Position numbers and translations under genes: made by a program. A stretch of 64,000 nt of DNA from DASZJY01 sp036260255 (GTDB lineage Bacteria > Actinomycetota > Acidimicrobiia > Acidimicrobiales > AC-14). Positions 32,546 through 41,895 of the stretch are shown here, piece after piece (position 1 is the first letter of the stretch; every line of letters starts with the position of its first letter). Under the pieces are notes generated by a model. That model was not told where the DNA came from. It ran no database searches and saw nothing but the letters and a program-made list of their open reading frames with translations. The stretch lies in the NCBI GenBank assembly GCA_036260255.1, contig DATAAF010000084.1, positions 44,461-108,460 of the forward strand. Reading direction: 5' to 3'.

Positions 32546-32754
32546 CCGTGCCGGTCCAGGGTCTCGCCCATCAGCCAGAGCATGGGCGGCCACAGCCCGA
32601 CGAAGAGGGCCCGGCGCTCGGCGTTGCCGCGCTCTTCCTGGTCGACCGTCTTGGCCCGGATCCAGAGAGCGATGCAGAGACCGACACTGCCCAGCGACAT
32701 GGCGTGCAAGTGCCAGCCCCGCAGCCCGGACCTGTTGAGGAGCGCCGTTACCAT
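32542..32754 (-). CDS. Small membrane protein, hypothetical (70 aa)
   Basis: From the ATG at 32754 it reads two hydrophobic helices (AMSLGSVGLCIALWIRA and ALFVGLWPPMLWLMGE) flanking a charged loop, the look of a small two-span membrane protein. An upstream start at 32814 is possible. Its stop codon lies inside the right arm of the palindromic element, so the element may have supplied a new C-terminus. No family recognised. Confidence 0.5.
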   Translation of the reverse strand: MVTALLNRSGLRGWHLHAMSLGSVGLCIALWIRAKTVDQEERGNAERRALFVGLWPPMLWLMGETLDRHG

Positions 32755-32952
32755 CTCGTCAAGGTACACACCCGTGCCCCGACAAACCCCCCGCACCAGC
32801 CGCATCGTCGCCACCGCCCTCTGGCCCTTCGGGGTCGCCTTGACGTCGTGGCATTACATGTGGCGAACCACGCCCCGCACCGCCGGGAGCACACCGGGTC
32901 ACCGGGATGCGACGCCCCCCCGGCCCTGCCGTCCGACGTCTCCGACCGGGAC

Positions 32953-33483
32953 GTGCAGCGTGCGGATGACGGCGTCGGCCCCCTGTTCCACCGCTGTTAC
33001 CGCGTCCGGGCCGTCGAGCCGAAGCTCTCGGCGGAGGAGCTGATGGGGACCATCGAGGCCGACCCCAACCGGGTGGCGCCCACCGAGTTCGCCCGCTTCA
33101 CGAAGGTCGAAGGCGAGGAAGGCCGCCTGCGGGTCGGCGACGAGTTCGTGGTGCGGATGCCCGGGCCCTGGAACGGGCCGGTGCGGGTGGTCGCCGTCAC
33201 GACCACGTCGTTCCGCCTGGCCACGCTACGGGAGCACCTCGAAGCGGGCCAGATCGAGTTCCGCGCCTCCGACGACGGCGACGCCGTGGTCGTCGCGGTC
33301 GAGTCGTGGGCGCGCAGCGGGGACCGCCTGTCCAAGCTGCTCTACCAGAACCTACGCATGGCCAAGGAGGTGCAGTTCCACATGTGGACGTCGTTCCTCG
33401 AGCGGGCCGCCCGCCTCTCCGGTGGCCGCATGGTCGGAGGCATCGAGGTCGAGACCCGCCGGGTCGACCACGAGGCGGGCTGA
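32953..33483 (+). CDS. DUF1990/UPF0548-like protein
   Basis: A soluble protein of about 176 residues. It runs from GPLFHRCYRVRAVEP through EADPNRVAPTEFARFTKVEG, GDEFVVRMPGPWNGPVRVV and ATLREHLEAGQIEFRA to HMWTSFLERAARL. This matches the DUF1990 type of small SRPBCC-like fold proteins in actinobacteria, whose role is unknown. The GTG at 32953 is my choice, and the true start could be earlier in frame. It stands upstream of the LuxR-type regulator. Confidence 0.65.
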   Translation: MQRADDGVGPLFHRCYRVRAVEPKLSAEELMGTIEADPNRVAPTEFARFTKVEGEEGRLRVGDEFVVRMPGPWNGPVRVVAVTTTSFRLATLREHLEAGQIEFRASDDGDAVVVAVESWARSGDRLSKLLYQNLRMAKEVQFHMWTSFLERAARLSGGRMVGGIEVETRRVDHEAG

Positions 33484-33596
33484 GCAAGCGAACGACGGGC
33501 CAAGAGGAGGCGCCAGCGGCCGGTGGCGTCACCGGAAAGGGGGGACCGCCCAGGCAAGATCGCCCGGCGGACAAGGCAGTCGAAACGGGCACCACC

Positions 33597-33602
33597 TAGA
33601 AT
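33597..33602 (+). promoter_or_regulatory. -10-like box for leaderless regulator gene
   Basis: TAGAAT seven bases before the GTG of the LuxR-type ATPase gene; no ribosome-binding site lies between. The spacing fits transcription starting at the GTG itself. Confidence 0.4.
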
Positions 33603-33609
33603 CGCCGCC

Positions 33610-36513
33610 GTGGCCGGCGGCGGTCGGGGGGGGCGCCGGGAACAGCTCGCGGGGCGGCGGGAGGAGCTTCTCGGCATCGAGCCCATGCTCGACGCGCTCG
33701 AACGGGGACAGCCGGGCGGCGTGCTGCAGGTCCTCGGCGAGCCCGGGATCGGCAAGACCAGGTTCCTGGCCGAGGTGGGGGCCGGGGCCGACGAGCGAGG
33801 CCACGCCGTCGTGGCCGGACGGGCGGCGGACCTCGAGCACGACCTACCCTTCGGCGTCTTCGCCGACGCCCTCGACGCCTACCTGGCTTCTCTCGGGCAC
33901 GGCCTCGCAGACCGGCTCGGCCCCGAGCTCCTGGCGGAGCTCGCCACCGCGTTCCCGTCGCTGGCTCCCCTGGGCGCCGGCCACCAGCCGGCGCTCCAGG
34001 CCGAGCGCTTCCGCACCCATCGCGCCGTTCGCTCGCTCCTGGAGGACCTCGGCCGGATACGACCGACGGTCGTGCTGCTCGACGACGTCCACTGGGCCGA
34101 CCCGGCGTCGCAGGAGCTCCTCGCCCACCTGCTCGCCTACCCCCCGGACGCCCCGGTGCTCCTGGTCGTCGCCTTCCGTCCCGCCCAGACCCGAGGCCCG
34201 CTGAGCCGGTCGCTGGCCGCCGCCGGCCGGGAGGGCAGAGCCCAGGTCGTCGAGCTTGGGCCGTTGAGCCGGGCGGAGGCCGACGAGCTCATGGCCCCGA
34301 CCATGTCACCGGCGGCGCGAGCGGACGTGTACCGGGAGAGCGGCGGCAACCCCTTCTACCTCGAGCAGCTCGTCCGGGTCTCCTCGGCTCATCGCCGACC
34401 GTTCGACGACCTCTCTGCAGGCGGTGGCAGCTTGGGCGCTGTGCCGCCGGCGGTGCAGGCGGCCCTGGCCGCCGAGCTCGAGTCATTGCCGGCGCCGGCC
34501 CGGGCCCTCCTCGAGGGTGCGGCGGTCGCCGGCGATCCCTTCGAGGTCGACCTGGGCGCCGCCGCCGCAGGCTTCGACGAGGAGGAAGCGCTTGGACTGG
34601 TCGACACCCTGGTGAGACTCGACCTGGTCCGGCCCACCCCGGTGCCGCGGCGCTTCCGCTTCCGCCATCCCATCGTGCGCCGGGCGGTCTACGAGTTGAG
34701 CGGCCTCGGATGGCGGATCGGCGCGCACGCACGGGTCGCAACCGCCATGACCTCGACCGGCGCCCCGGCGGCTGCGCTCGCCCACCACGTCGAGCGCTCG
34801 GCGAAGGTCGGCGACGAGAGGGCGGTCACGATCCTCGTCGGCGCCGGCGACACGACCGCCGCCCGTGCGCCGGCGACCGCCGGGCACTGGTACGGGGCGG
34901 CGTTGCGCCTGCTGAGCGACGACGACCCCCGTACCGTTCAGTTGCTCGTGTCCCGCGCCACGGCCCTCGGCGCCGCCGGCCAGCTCGACCACAGCCATAC
35001 CGCGCTCGTCGAGGCCCTCGACCGACTGCCTTCCGGCCGTGGTGAGCTCCGGGTGGCGCTGACGGCGTTCGCCGCCGGTGTCGAGATGCTCATGGGCCGC
35101 CTCAAGGACGCCGCCGACCGCCTGCTCCGCGCCCTGCACGACGTCGGCGACCAGGAGTCGATCGAGGCGGCCGCCCTCGAGGTCGAGCTCGCCGTCCTCG
35201 CCTTCTACTCCAGTGACTACGCGGACATGAAGAGCTGGGCCGAGAAGGCGGTGGCGACGAGCAACCGGTGGGGCTACCAGCCGCTCGAGGCGGTGGCCTC
35301 CGCCCTCCGGGCCTACGCGATGGTCTCGATGGCCGACCCGGGGGCCGACGCGGCGGTGACCGGGGCCGCCGCCCTGATGGACGGTGTCGACGACGCCCGC
35401 CTCGCACAACGAATCGACGCCGCCGTGTACCTGGCCTGGGCCGAGTCGCTCGCCGAGCGCTTCGCCGACTCGGTGCGGCACGTGGAACGCGGCATCGCGG
35501 TATCCCGAGCCTTCGGGCAAGGGCAGTTCATCACGCTCCTGACGCTCGGGCAGTCCGTGGCGCTCATGTACCAGGGGCGCATCAGCGAGGCCCGAGAGCT
35601 GGCCGCCGCCGCCGTCGAGGCGTTCCGTCTGGGGGCGCCCGGCTACCTCCTCCTGTGGGCGCTCATGGGCTACGTCTGGGTGTCCTGCTACGACGACACC
35701 GAACGGGCGCTCACCGTCGCCCGAGAGTCTTCGAGGCTGGCGCAGGAGCTCGAGCCGACCGTGATCACCGCCGCCTCTGCCATGTTCCTGGGAATGGCCC
35801 TGCTCGAGGCGGGGCAGCCGGCGGAGGCTCGGCGCGCGCTCATACGGGCGACGGCGGGCCCCGAGATCCCCCGACTGGGGACGACCCTCCTCTACGACCT
35901 CCTCACCCGCGCCTCCCTCGCGTTGGGCGACATCCAAGAGGCCGACGAGTGGGCCCGGCGGGCCCAGGAGCGCACGCACGGTGAGCAGTTGGGGCTGGAG
36001 ACGTCGATGGCGCTCCGGGCGCGGGCGACCGTGCTCCTGACGACCGGCGACACCGCCGCCGCCGTGGACGTCGCCCTACGAGCGGTGGCGCGCGCCGACG
36101 GGGCGGGGGCGCCGGTCGAGGCGGCCCGGGCGCGGCTTATCTTGGGGAAGGCCCTGGCCCGGGCCGGCCGGCGCGAGCAGGCGGAGACCGAGCTCAGGGC
36201 GGCTCGAGAGGTCTTGGCTGAGGCCGGTGCTCACCGGTTCGCGACCGAGGCAGCCACCGTCCTCCGCCGCCTGGGGCATCAGGGGAGGCGCAAGCAGGCG
36301 GGCGAGGGCATGGCGTCGCTCAGCGAGCGGGAGCGGGAGATCGCTGAGCTGGTCGCGGCCGGTCACAGCAACCGGGAGATCGCCGGGATCTGCTGCGTGA
36401 GCGTGAAGACCGTCGAGCGGCACCTGTCGAACATCTTCGCCAAGCTCGGCGTCGGCAGCCGGGCCGCCCTGGCCACGCTGGTCACCCGCCAGCGTGCGCA
36501 GAGCCGGGCGTAG
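33610..36513 (+). CDS. LuxR-family transcriptional regulator with AAA/STAND ATPase (LAL type)
   Basis: Large ATP-binding LuxR regulator, 967 residues. Near the N-terminus a Walker A (GEPGIGKT, residues 43-50) and Walker B (VVLLDDVHWAD) define the AAA_16/STAND module. A long TPR-like helical region follows (repeated Ala-rich helices, about 350-880). The C-terminus is a LuxR HTH (LSEREREIAELVAAGHSNREIA, then VSVKTVERHLSNIFAKLG). Such proteins sense an unknown ligand or protein through the TPR part. The GTG at 33610 gives the family-like start and fits a leaderless -10 box. Targets are not evident; the adjacent genes are candidates. Confidence 0.92.
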   Translation: MAGGGRGGRREQLAGRREELLGIEPMLDALERGQPGGVLQVLGEPGIGKTRFLAEVGAGADERGHAVVAGRAADLEHDLPFGVFADALDAYLASLGHGLADRLGPELLAELATAFPSLAPLGAGHQPALQAERFRTHRAVRSLLEDLGRIRPTVVLLDDVHWADPASQELLAHLLAYPPDAPVLLVVAFRPAQTRGPLSRSLAAAGREGRAQVVELGPLSRAEADELMAPTMSPAARADVYRESGGNPFYLEQLVRVSSAHRRPFDDLSAGGGSLGAVPPAVQAALAAELESLPAPARALLEGAAVAGDPFEVDLGAAAAGFDEEEALGLVDTLVRLDLVRPTPVPRRFRFRHPIVRRAVYELSGLGWRIGAHARVATAMTSTGAPAAALAHHVERSAKVGDERAVTILVGAGDTTAARAPATAGHWYGAALRLLSDDDPRTVQLLVSRATALGAAGQLDHSHTALVEALDRLPSGRGELRVALTAFAAGVEMLMGRLKDAADRLLRALHDVGDQESIEAAALEVELAVLAFYSSDYADMKSWAEKAVATSNRWGYQPLEAVASALRAYAMVSMADPGADAAVTGAAALMDGVDDARLAQRIDAAVYLAWAESLAERFADSVRHVERGIAVSRAFGQGQFITLLTLGQSVALMYQGRISEARELAAAAVEAFRLGAPGYLLLWALMGYVWVSCYDDTERALTVARESSRLAQELEPTVITAASAMFLGMALLEAGQPAEARRALIRATAGPEIPRLGTTLLYDLLTRASLALGDIQEADEWARRAQERTHGEQLGLETSMALRARATVLLTTGDTAAAVDVALRAVARADGAGAPVEAARARLILGKALARAGRREQAETELRAAREVLAEAGAHRFATEAATVLRRLGHQGRRKQAGEGMASLSEREREIAELVAAGHSNREIAGICCVSVKTVERHLSNIFAKLGVGSRAALATLVTRQRAQSRA

Positions 36514-36528
36514 AGGCCAGCGGACGGC

Positions 36529-36771
36529 TCAGGGGATCGTTACCGGGCGGACGGCGATGGCCTCGGTCCGGGCGGCCACGTAGTCGGGGAGATAGGCGAG
36601 GGCGGAGGCGACGTCGTCCGCCTCGACCGTCCACCACAGGCAGTGCCCCCCGGTGAGGCACGACGCCAGGGCCGACCGGTGGCGAAGGGGGCTGGCGAAC
36701 CCTGTCCACGCCGCGAACACCACGTTGCAGTCAGCGGCAGTGTGCCGGTGAGCCAACAGGTACGTGGCCAC
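36529..36771 (-). CDS. Small conserved hypothetical protein (80 aa)
   Basis: Reads VATYLLAHRHTAADCNVVFAAW from GTG 36771, then a GGHCLWWTVEA segment and an end with EAIAVRPVTIP. The pattern of strand-helix-strand with HRH, GGH and WW motifs resembles small ferredoxin-fold proteins in actinobacteria, but I cannot name the family. It is convergent with the LuxR-type gene and divergent from the M36 peptidase. The start is uncertain because there is no clear ribosome-binding site. Confidence 0.5.
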   Translation of the reverse strand: MATYLLAHRHTAADCNVVFAAWTGFASPLRHRSALASCLTGGHCLWWTVEADDVASALAYLPDYVAARTEAIAVRPVTIP

Positions 36772-36940
36772 GAGCCGACGCTGACACGGCCAGGCCGAAA
36801 TCGCATCGGGGATCGAAAGATGAGGGTTTTCCCTGATGCCGGGGCGCCGCCCGACGCCGATGATCGCATGGCGGGCATCAACCGTGGCCGGCAGCACGGT
36901 GCTCGCTGGCCGGCGACGGCAGTTCGGAGAGGGGTGGCTC

Positions 36941-39754
36941 ATGGGCCGGGAGGTCGACGTCCGGCGGTTCGAGACGAGCCGGGTGAGCCCGGAGAGAAGC
37001 GAAGCGCTGCGGTCGCTCGCCTCCGAGGTCTCCCAAGCCCTCCCGGGCGGAGGGCGCGTGACGATCGAGAGCTTCGACCCCACCACCGGCAACCCGGCCT
37101 CTACCCGGGTCGAGGGCACGCGGCCCGAGCGGGGCGACTACGTGCGCCGCGCCCTCGAGCACGTCCAGGCCATCGGGCCCGCGCTCGGCTTGAGGGGACA
37201 GGCGTCGGAGTTCATCGCCGACCCGTCGGCCAGGGAGACGAGCAGCGGCGCGGTGGCCGTGCACCTCCAGCAGCGCTACAAGGGCATCCCGATCTTCCAG
37301 TCGGCGACGGCCGTGCGGTTCGCCCCGGGCGGCGCCCTGAGAGGGACGGCGGGCAGCACGATCACCGTCGACGCCGACATCCCCGTCGAGCCGCGGCTGA
37401 CTGCGCAACAAGCCGTCCTGGCCGCGGCCCGCCACGTGGCCCAGCCGCAGCCCGACGAGGAAGCCGCAACCGACCAGTTTGGCGAGCCACTCGAGTGGGC
37501 CAGGGTCGACGTCTCGGAGTTCGAGCCGTCGGTGCGGACGAGCTTCGCGGGCATGCCCGAGCGGCCCACCGTGGTGCGAAAAGGACCGTTCGCCGCCGAC
37601 ATCAACGCCAGCCTCGTGTGGTTTCCGCTGCGGGAGGGGCTGGTCCTCGGCTGGTCCGTGCGCCTGGCGATGCCGGGTCACCAAGAGCTCTATCAGACCA
37701 TCGTCGACGCCACGTCGGGAGACGTCCTCTATTGCAAGCAGCTCGTCCAGCAGGTGACTGCCACCGGCAACGTCTTCCAGAAGGACCCAACCATTCCGCG
37801 GGTGTCCACCCCGTTCCCGCGCCCGATCCACGACTACAAGCTCCCGAGACCGGCCGGAGGGCAGCCCGACTGGCGGTGGTGCAGCAAGTGCCAGGGGCTG
37901 TTCTTCGGCGGCGGAGGACCTTCGGTGTGCCCTAGGGATGGTCAACCGCACGATCACACGGGCCTGGAGGTCTACCGCATCGTCCACGGGTCCGCTGCCT
38001 ATCCCGGAGAGGCGGGGTGGCGGTGGTGCAGCAAATGCGGGGCCCTCTTCCTGCACGGCGGGGTCTCGAAGTGCCCGGTGCCCCCCGCCGGCTCAGCGCA
38101 CGATCCGACGGGCAGCGGCGAGTACCGCGTGCTGGCGTCCGCGTACGCACCGGGCCAGCACGGCTGGAGGCGGTGCAACAACTGCCGGGGCATGTTCTGG
38201 GCTCTCTTGCCGGGTTCGGTGTGCCCGGCGAACGGGGCGGCCCACAACGGGACGGGGAGCAGCGATTACGCCCTCAACCTGCACAGCGACGAGCCCGCGC
38301 TGCCGGTCGGGTTTCCCGACACCTGGGTGGCGCAGAACGCCACGGTCGGCAACTCGACCGACTCGCGGTACGAGGACGGGACCCAACCTCCCAACCTGCC
38401 GCCGCCTCTGTACGGCGCCGTCGCCAACCAGGTGGTCACCTTCAACCCAGCCGACCCGAACGGCAAGGACCAGAAGGTCTTGAACCTCTTCTACTTCTGC
38501 TGCTACATGCACGACTACTTCTACCTGCTCGGCTTTCGTGAAGCGGACGGCAACTTCCAGGCCACCAACTTCAACCGGGGCGGCATCGAGAAGTTCGACC
38601 GCATGCAGGGGCGGGTGCACCCGTTCAAAGTCTTTGGCGTGGCCAACATCGTGACTCCCGCGGAGGGCGTCACGCCTGGCCCCATGATGACGATGGGCGT
38701 CCTCAAGGGCGACGACAACGTGACCCGGCACACCGCCTTGGACTCGTCGGTCATCTTCCACGAGTTCGCCCACGGTGTCACCAGCCGCCTCGTGGGGGGG
38801 CCGCTCGACGACGGGAGCCTCGCGGCCCCCCAGAGCGACGGGATGTCGGAGGGCTGGAGCGACTACATCTCCTGCACGGTGAACGACAGCGCCGTGGTGG
38901 GCGCGTGGCTCAAGGCGAAGCCCACCGGGATCCGCAGCAATCCGTACAACGACGCCTACCCGTTCCGCTTCGGAAACCTCGGAAAAGGCGACTTCACCGC
39001 CGGCAACCCCCACCTTATCGGCGAGATCTGGGCCGCCACCCTGCTCGAGATCAACCGCAAGACCGACAAGAACCTCGTCGCCCAGCTGGTGGTCGACTCG
39101 CTGAAGCTGCTGGCGGCCAACCCCGGGTTCCTCGATGGCCGCAACGCCATGTTCGAGGCCCTGTTCTACATGTGGGCGGCCGGACTGTTGAGCGACAACC
39201 AGTTCTGGGGCGCCTGGCAGACCATGTGGAAGGTGTTCTGCAAGTACGGCATGGGGCCCTATGCCTCGTCGAACGGCGCCCAGCTCGAGGGCATCGTGGC
39301 CAGCCCCGAGCTCGGACAGCCGGACTGGCGCCGCTGCAGCCAGTGCCGGGTGCTCTACTTCGGCCTCGCTCCGACCAAGTGCCCGAAATCGGGCGGCGGC
39401 CACACGCAGGCCGGCACGGCGAACTACGAGCTGGTCAACGACTGGCCGGACCATCCCGGCGACTCGAGCTGGAAGTACTGCTACCAGTGCGGAGGGCTCT
39501 TCAGCTCGGGTGGCGTCTCCAAGTGCCCAGCGACGACCACCGCCCACGACGATCTCCAGAGCGGGGCCTACGCGCTCCTGTTCGACGTGGTGCCTTCACC
39601 CGGCGACGCCACGTGGCGGGACACCGCTTGGCGCAAGTGCGCGAAGTGCGGGGGCCTGGTGTGGACCGGTGTGGCCGGCGTGAGCCCGGAATGCCCGGGG
39701 GGAGGCCTGCACTCCGTGGCTACGGCCAACAAGTACTCCCTCGTCTTCAACTGA
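36941..39754 (+). CDS. M36 (fungalysin-type) metallopeptidase with six Cys-rich repeats
   Basis: A 937-residue zinc peptidase. Residues ~40-300 form an FTP/PepSY-like propeptide (LQQRYKGIPIFQSATAVRFAPGG in segments). The catalytic domain carries HEFAH (His607, Glu608, His611) and the downstream SEGWSDY Glu ligand. Unusually, three ~40-residue repeats of the pattern WxxCxxC..LF....CP....H....Y are inserted before the catalytic core (about 310-445), and three more end the protein (about 796-935). They look like small zinc ribbons. The ATG at 36941 follows GGAGAGGGG. No classical signal peptide is visible, odd for a family usually secreted. Confidence 0.88.
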   Translation: MGREVDVRRFETSRVSPERSEALRSLASEVSQALPGGGRVTIESFDPTTGNPASTRVEGTRPERGDYVRRALEHVQAIGPALGLRGQASEFIADPSARETSSGAVAVHLQQRYKGIPIFQSATAVRFAPGGALRGTAGSTITVDADIPVEPRLTAQQAVLAAARHVAQPQPDEEAATDQFGEPLEWARVDVSEFEPSVRTSFAGMPERPTVVRKGPFAADINASLVWFPLREGLVLGWSVRLAMPGHQELYQTIVDATSGDVLYCKQLVQQVTATGNVFQKDPTIPRVSTPFPRPIHDYKLPRPAGGQPDWRWCSKCQGLFFGGGGPSVCPRDGQPHDHTGLEVYRIVHGSAAYPGEAGWRWCSKCGALFLHGGVSKCPVPPAGSAHDPTGSGEYRVLASAYAPGQHGWRRCNNCRGMFWALLPGSVCPANGAAHNGTGSSDYALNLHSDEPALPVGFPDTWVAQNATVGNSTDSRYEDGTQPPNLPPPLYGAVANQVVTFNPADPNGKDQKVLNLFYFCCYMHDYFYLLGFREADGNFQATNFNRGGIEKFDRMQGRVHPFKVFGVANIVTPAEGVTPGPMMTMGVLKGDDNVTRHTALDSSVIFHEFAHGVTSRLVGGPLDDGSLAAPQSDGMSEGWSDYISCTVNDSAVVGAWLKAKPTGIRSNPYNDAYPFRFGNLGKGDFTAGNPHLIGEIWAATLLEINRKTDKNLVAQLVVDSLKLLAANPGFLDGRNAMFEALFYMWAAGLLSDNQFWGAWQTMWKVFCKYGMGPYASSNGAQLEGIVASPELGQPDWRRCSQCRVLYFGLAPTKCPKSGGGHTQAGTANYELVNDWPDHPGDSSWKYCYQCGGLFSSGGVSKCPATTTAHDDLQSGAYALLFDVVPSPGDATWRDTAWRKCAKCGGLVWTGVAGVSPECPGGGLHSVATANKYSLVFN

Positions 39755-39791
39755 GCCTAAGCAAGCGTTCAACAGTCCAAACCGGAAGCAC

Positions 39792-40445
39792 TCACTCCAC
39801 CAGCTCCCGGAGCTGGGCGGCCAAGGCCTCGTGGTCGGCGCGGAGGCGGTTGACCTCCTGGGTGAGGGCGGCCAAGGCCGACTCAAGGGCCTCGATGCGG
39901 TCGGTCCTCGGGGTCCGTGCCGGCGCGGTTGCGGAGGCGGCTGAGTCGGGCGCGACCTCGCCCGCCAGCAGGTGGGCCCAGCGCGCCTCCTTCTGTCCGG
40001 GTGCCGGTGGCAGGCGCACAACCAGCGGGTCGGGCCGCTCGGCCAGACGAACGAGCGTCGCCTCGACCTCGGCCTGGTCGGCGAAGGGGTGCAGCCGTTC
40101 GGTGCGGGCCCGCACCTCGGCCGAGGTCTGCGGCCCCCGCACCATGAGCACGCTCAGCACGGCGAGCTCTGCGTCGTCGGCGCCCAGGGCCTCGTCGAGA
40201 ACATGGCGGTACTTCTCGGCCCGGTTCGACCGGCTGTAGACGACCCGCACCAGGCCGGCGGCCCGCAGGTTGGAGATGGCGCTGTCGACGGTGGGCTCGT
40301 TGAAGCTCACGACGGGATTGCGGTTGGTGGTCTGGTTGCAGGCGTTCAGGAGGGCGTTCATCGTGAGCGGATAGTTGTCTGGCGTCGCCCGCTCCTTCTC
40401 GAGCAGGCACCCGAGGACCCGCACCTGCACGGGCGAGAGCTCCAC
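39792..40445 (-). CDS. YceH/UPF0502 (DUF480) family protein
   Basis: A 217-residue protein made of two winged-helix-like domains. The first has LSPVQVRVLGCLLEKE, TPDNYPLTMNALLNACNQ and NRNPV; the second has ELAVLSVLMVRGPQTSAEVRAR. A C-terminal coiled coil follows. The family (E. coli YceH) has no firmly assigned function. The GTG at 40445 sits eight bases after a TAACCT box at 40454-40459, indicating a leaderless mRNA. It is divergent from the pirin gene. Confidence 0.92.
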   Translation of the reverse strand: MELSPVQVRVLGCLLEKERATPDNYPLTMNALLNACNQTTNRNPVVSFNEPTVDSAISNLRAAGLVRVVYSRSNRAEKYRHVLDEALGADDAELAVLSVLMVRGPQTSAEVRARTERLHPFADQAEVEATLVRLAERPDPLVVRLPPAPGQKEARWAHLLAGEVAPDSAASATAPARTPRTDRIEALESALAALTQEVNRLRADHEALAAQLRELVE

Positions 40446-40453
40446 GAAGCCTC

Positions 40454-40459
40454 AGGTTA
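40454..40459 (-). promoter_or_regulatory. -10-like box for leaderless yceH-like gene
   Basis: TAACCT on the minus strand followed by eight bases and the GTG start. No ribosome-binding site is present. Confidence 0.4.
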
Positions 40460-40509
40460 CGACGGCTGGTGGCAGAGCTCACCGGCCGTTTGGGTAAGGA
40501 TGGTGTGGC

Positions 40510-41241
40510 GTGCTGACCGTACGGCGAGCGGGCGAGATCCACCACGAGGACGGCGGCTGGTTCGAAGCCCGATGGCACTTCTCGTTCGATCACTACCGCG
40601 ACCCGGCGCAGATGGGCGTCGGGGCGCTGCGGGTGTTCAACGACGACCGCATAGTGGCCGGCGCCCGGTGGCCGATGCATCCCCACCGTGACATCGAGTC
40701 GCTGACCTACGTCGTCGAGGGGCACTTCGTCCACGCCGACTCCCTCGGCAACGACGGCCACCTGCGTGCGGGAGCGGCGCAGGTCATGACGTTCTCGACC
40801 CGGGGCGCGCTCCACTCCGAGGCCAACGGGTCCACCACCGACCCGATGCGGTTCATGCAGTTCTGGATCCTGCCGAGCGTCGCCGGGCTCGAGTCGTCGG
40901 TGCAGCAGCGCCAGTACACCGTCGACGACCGGACCGACCGGTGGCTGCAGATCATGGGGCCCGCCGGAGAGGAGGGGTTGGACCTCGCCCAGGACGCCCG
41001 GGTTCTCGTCAGCCGCCCGACGGGTGCGGCCGAGCTCAAACACTCGTTCGAGGACGCTCGGGGCGGGTACGTCTACGTCATCGACGGGGCGGCGGCAGTC
41101 GGCGGATCGGCGCTCGCCGCCGGCGACGCCGTCAAGGTCCACGGGCCCGAGCACCTGGCCGTTTCGACCGCCGACACGGGCGAGCTCATCCTCGTCGACG
41201 TCCCCCTGGAGTTCGAGCCGGTCGGCGTCTGGGCGCGATAG
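40510..41241 (+). CDS. Pirin family protein (YhaK/YhhW-type bicupin)
   Basis: Bicupin metal-binding protein, 243 residues. The N-terminal cupin has the pirin signature HPHRDIESLTYVVEGHF, then VMTFSTRGALHSEAN and QFWILP. The second cupin is degenerate. YhhW-type members act as quercetinases or redox sensors, but the substrate here is unknown. It starts GTG at 40510 close behind a TAAGGAT box, again probably leaderless. The reductase-like, HtrA and protease-fusion genes follow closely. Confidence 0.9.
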   Translation: MLTVRRAGEIHHEDGGWFEARWHFSFDHYRDPAQMGVGALRVFNDDRIVAGARWPMHPHRDIESLTYVVEGHFVHADSLGNDGHLRAGAAQVMTFSTRGALHSEANGSTTDPMRFMQFWILPSVAGLESSVQQRQYTVDDRTDRWLQIMGPAGEEGLDLAQDARVLVSRPTGAAELKHSFEDARGGYVYVIDGAAAVGGSALAAGDAVKVHGPEHLAVSTADTGELILVDVPLEFEPVGVWAR

Positions 41242-41271
41242 CGACGCCCGAGCGCGCGGAAAGGAGCACCG

Positions 41272-41895
41272 ATGGAGGTCACGATCGTCGGCACCGGGAA
41301 CATGGCTCGCGGGATCGCGACCCGCGCCTTGGCCGGCGGCCACACCGTCACGCTCCTCGGCAGGTCCGCCGAGAACGCCCAGGCTCTGGCCGCAGAGCTG
41401 TCGGGCGACGTGCGGGCCGGCATGTCGGGCGATCCGCTCGGCGGCGAGGTCGTCGTCCTCGCCGTGTGGTACCCGTCCCTCGCCGACGTCCTGGCCACCT
41501 ACCAGGGCCAGCTCGACGGCAAGGTCGTCGTCGACATCACCAACACCATCGACCCGCAGGCGTTCGAGCCGCTGACGATCGAGGCGGGATCGGCCGCCCA
41601 GGAGATCGCCGCCGCCGTCCCCGGGGCAAGAGTGGTCAAGGCGTTCAACACCACCTTCGCGGGAACGCTGGTCGAGGGCCACGTCGCGGGCCAGCCGCTC
41701 GACGTGCTCATGGCGTCCGACGACGCCGGCGCCAAGGAGACGGTCGGCCAGCTGGCCCGTGACGGCGGGCTGAGGCCGGTCGACGCCGGGCCTCTGACCC
41801 GGGCGCGGGAGCTCGAGGCGTTGGGCTTCCTGCACATGGCGGTCCAGGGCTCGCTCGGTACCGGCTTCGCCAGCGCCGTCAAGTTCCTGCCTTGA
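41272..41895 (+). CDS. NADPH:F420 reductase-like Rossmann protein
   Basis: A 207-residue protein with an N-terminal VTIVGTGNMARGIATRAL dinucleotide fold, LLGRS at the end of beta 2 (suggesting NADP), VVVDITNTIDP and VVKAFNTTFAGTL. These are typical of the Fno / F420-dependent NADP reductase family, which moves hydride between F420 and NADP. AGGAG lies ten bases upstream of the ATG. The stop overlaps the HtrA start (TGATG), so the two are coupled. Confidence 0.82.
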   Translation: MEVTIVGTGNMARGIATRALAGGHTVTLLGRSAENAQALAAELSGDVRAGMSGDPLGGEVVVLAVWYPSLADVLATYQGQLDGKVVVDITNTIDPQAFEPLTIEAGSAAQEIAAAVPGARVVKAFNTTFAGTLVEGHVAGQPLDVLMASDDAGAKETVGQLARDGGLRPVDAGPLTRARELEALGFLHMAVQGSLGTGFASAVKFLP

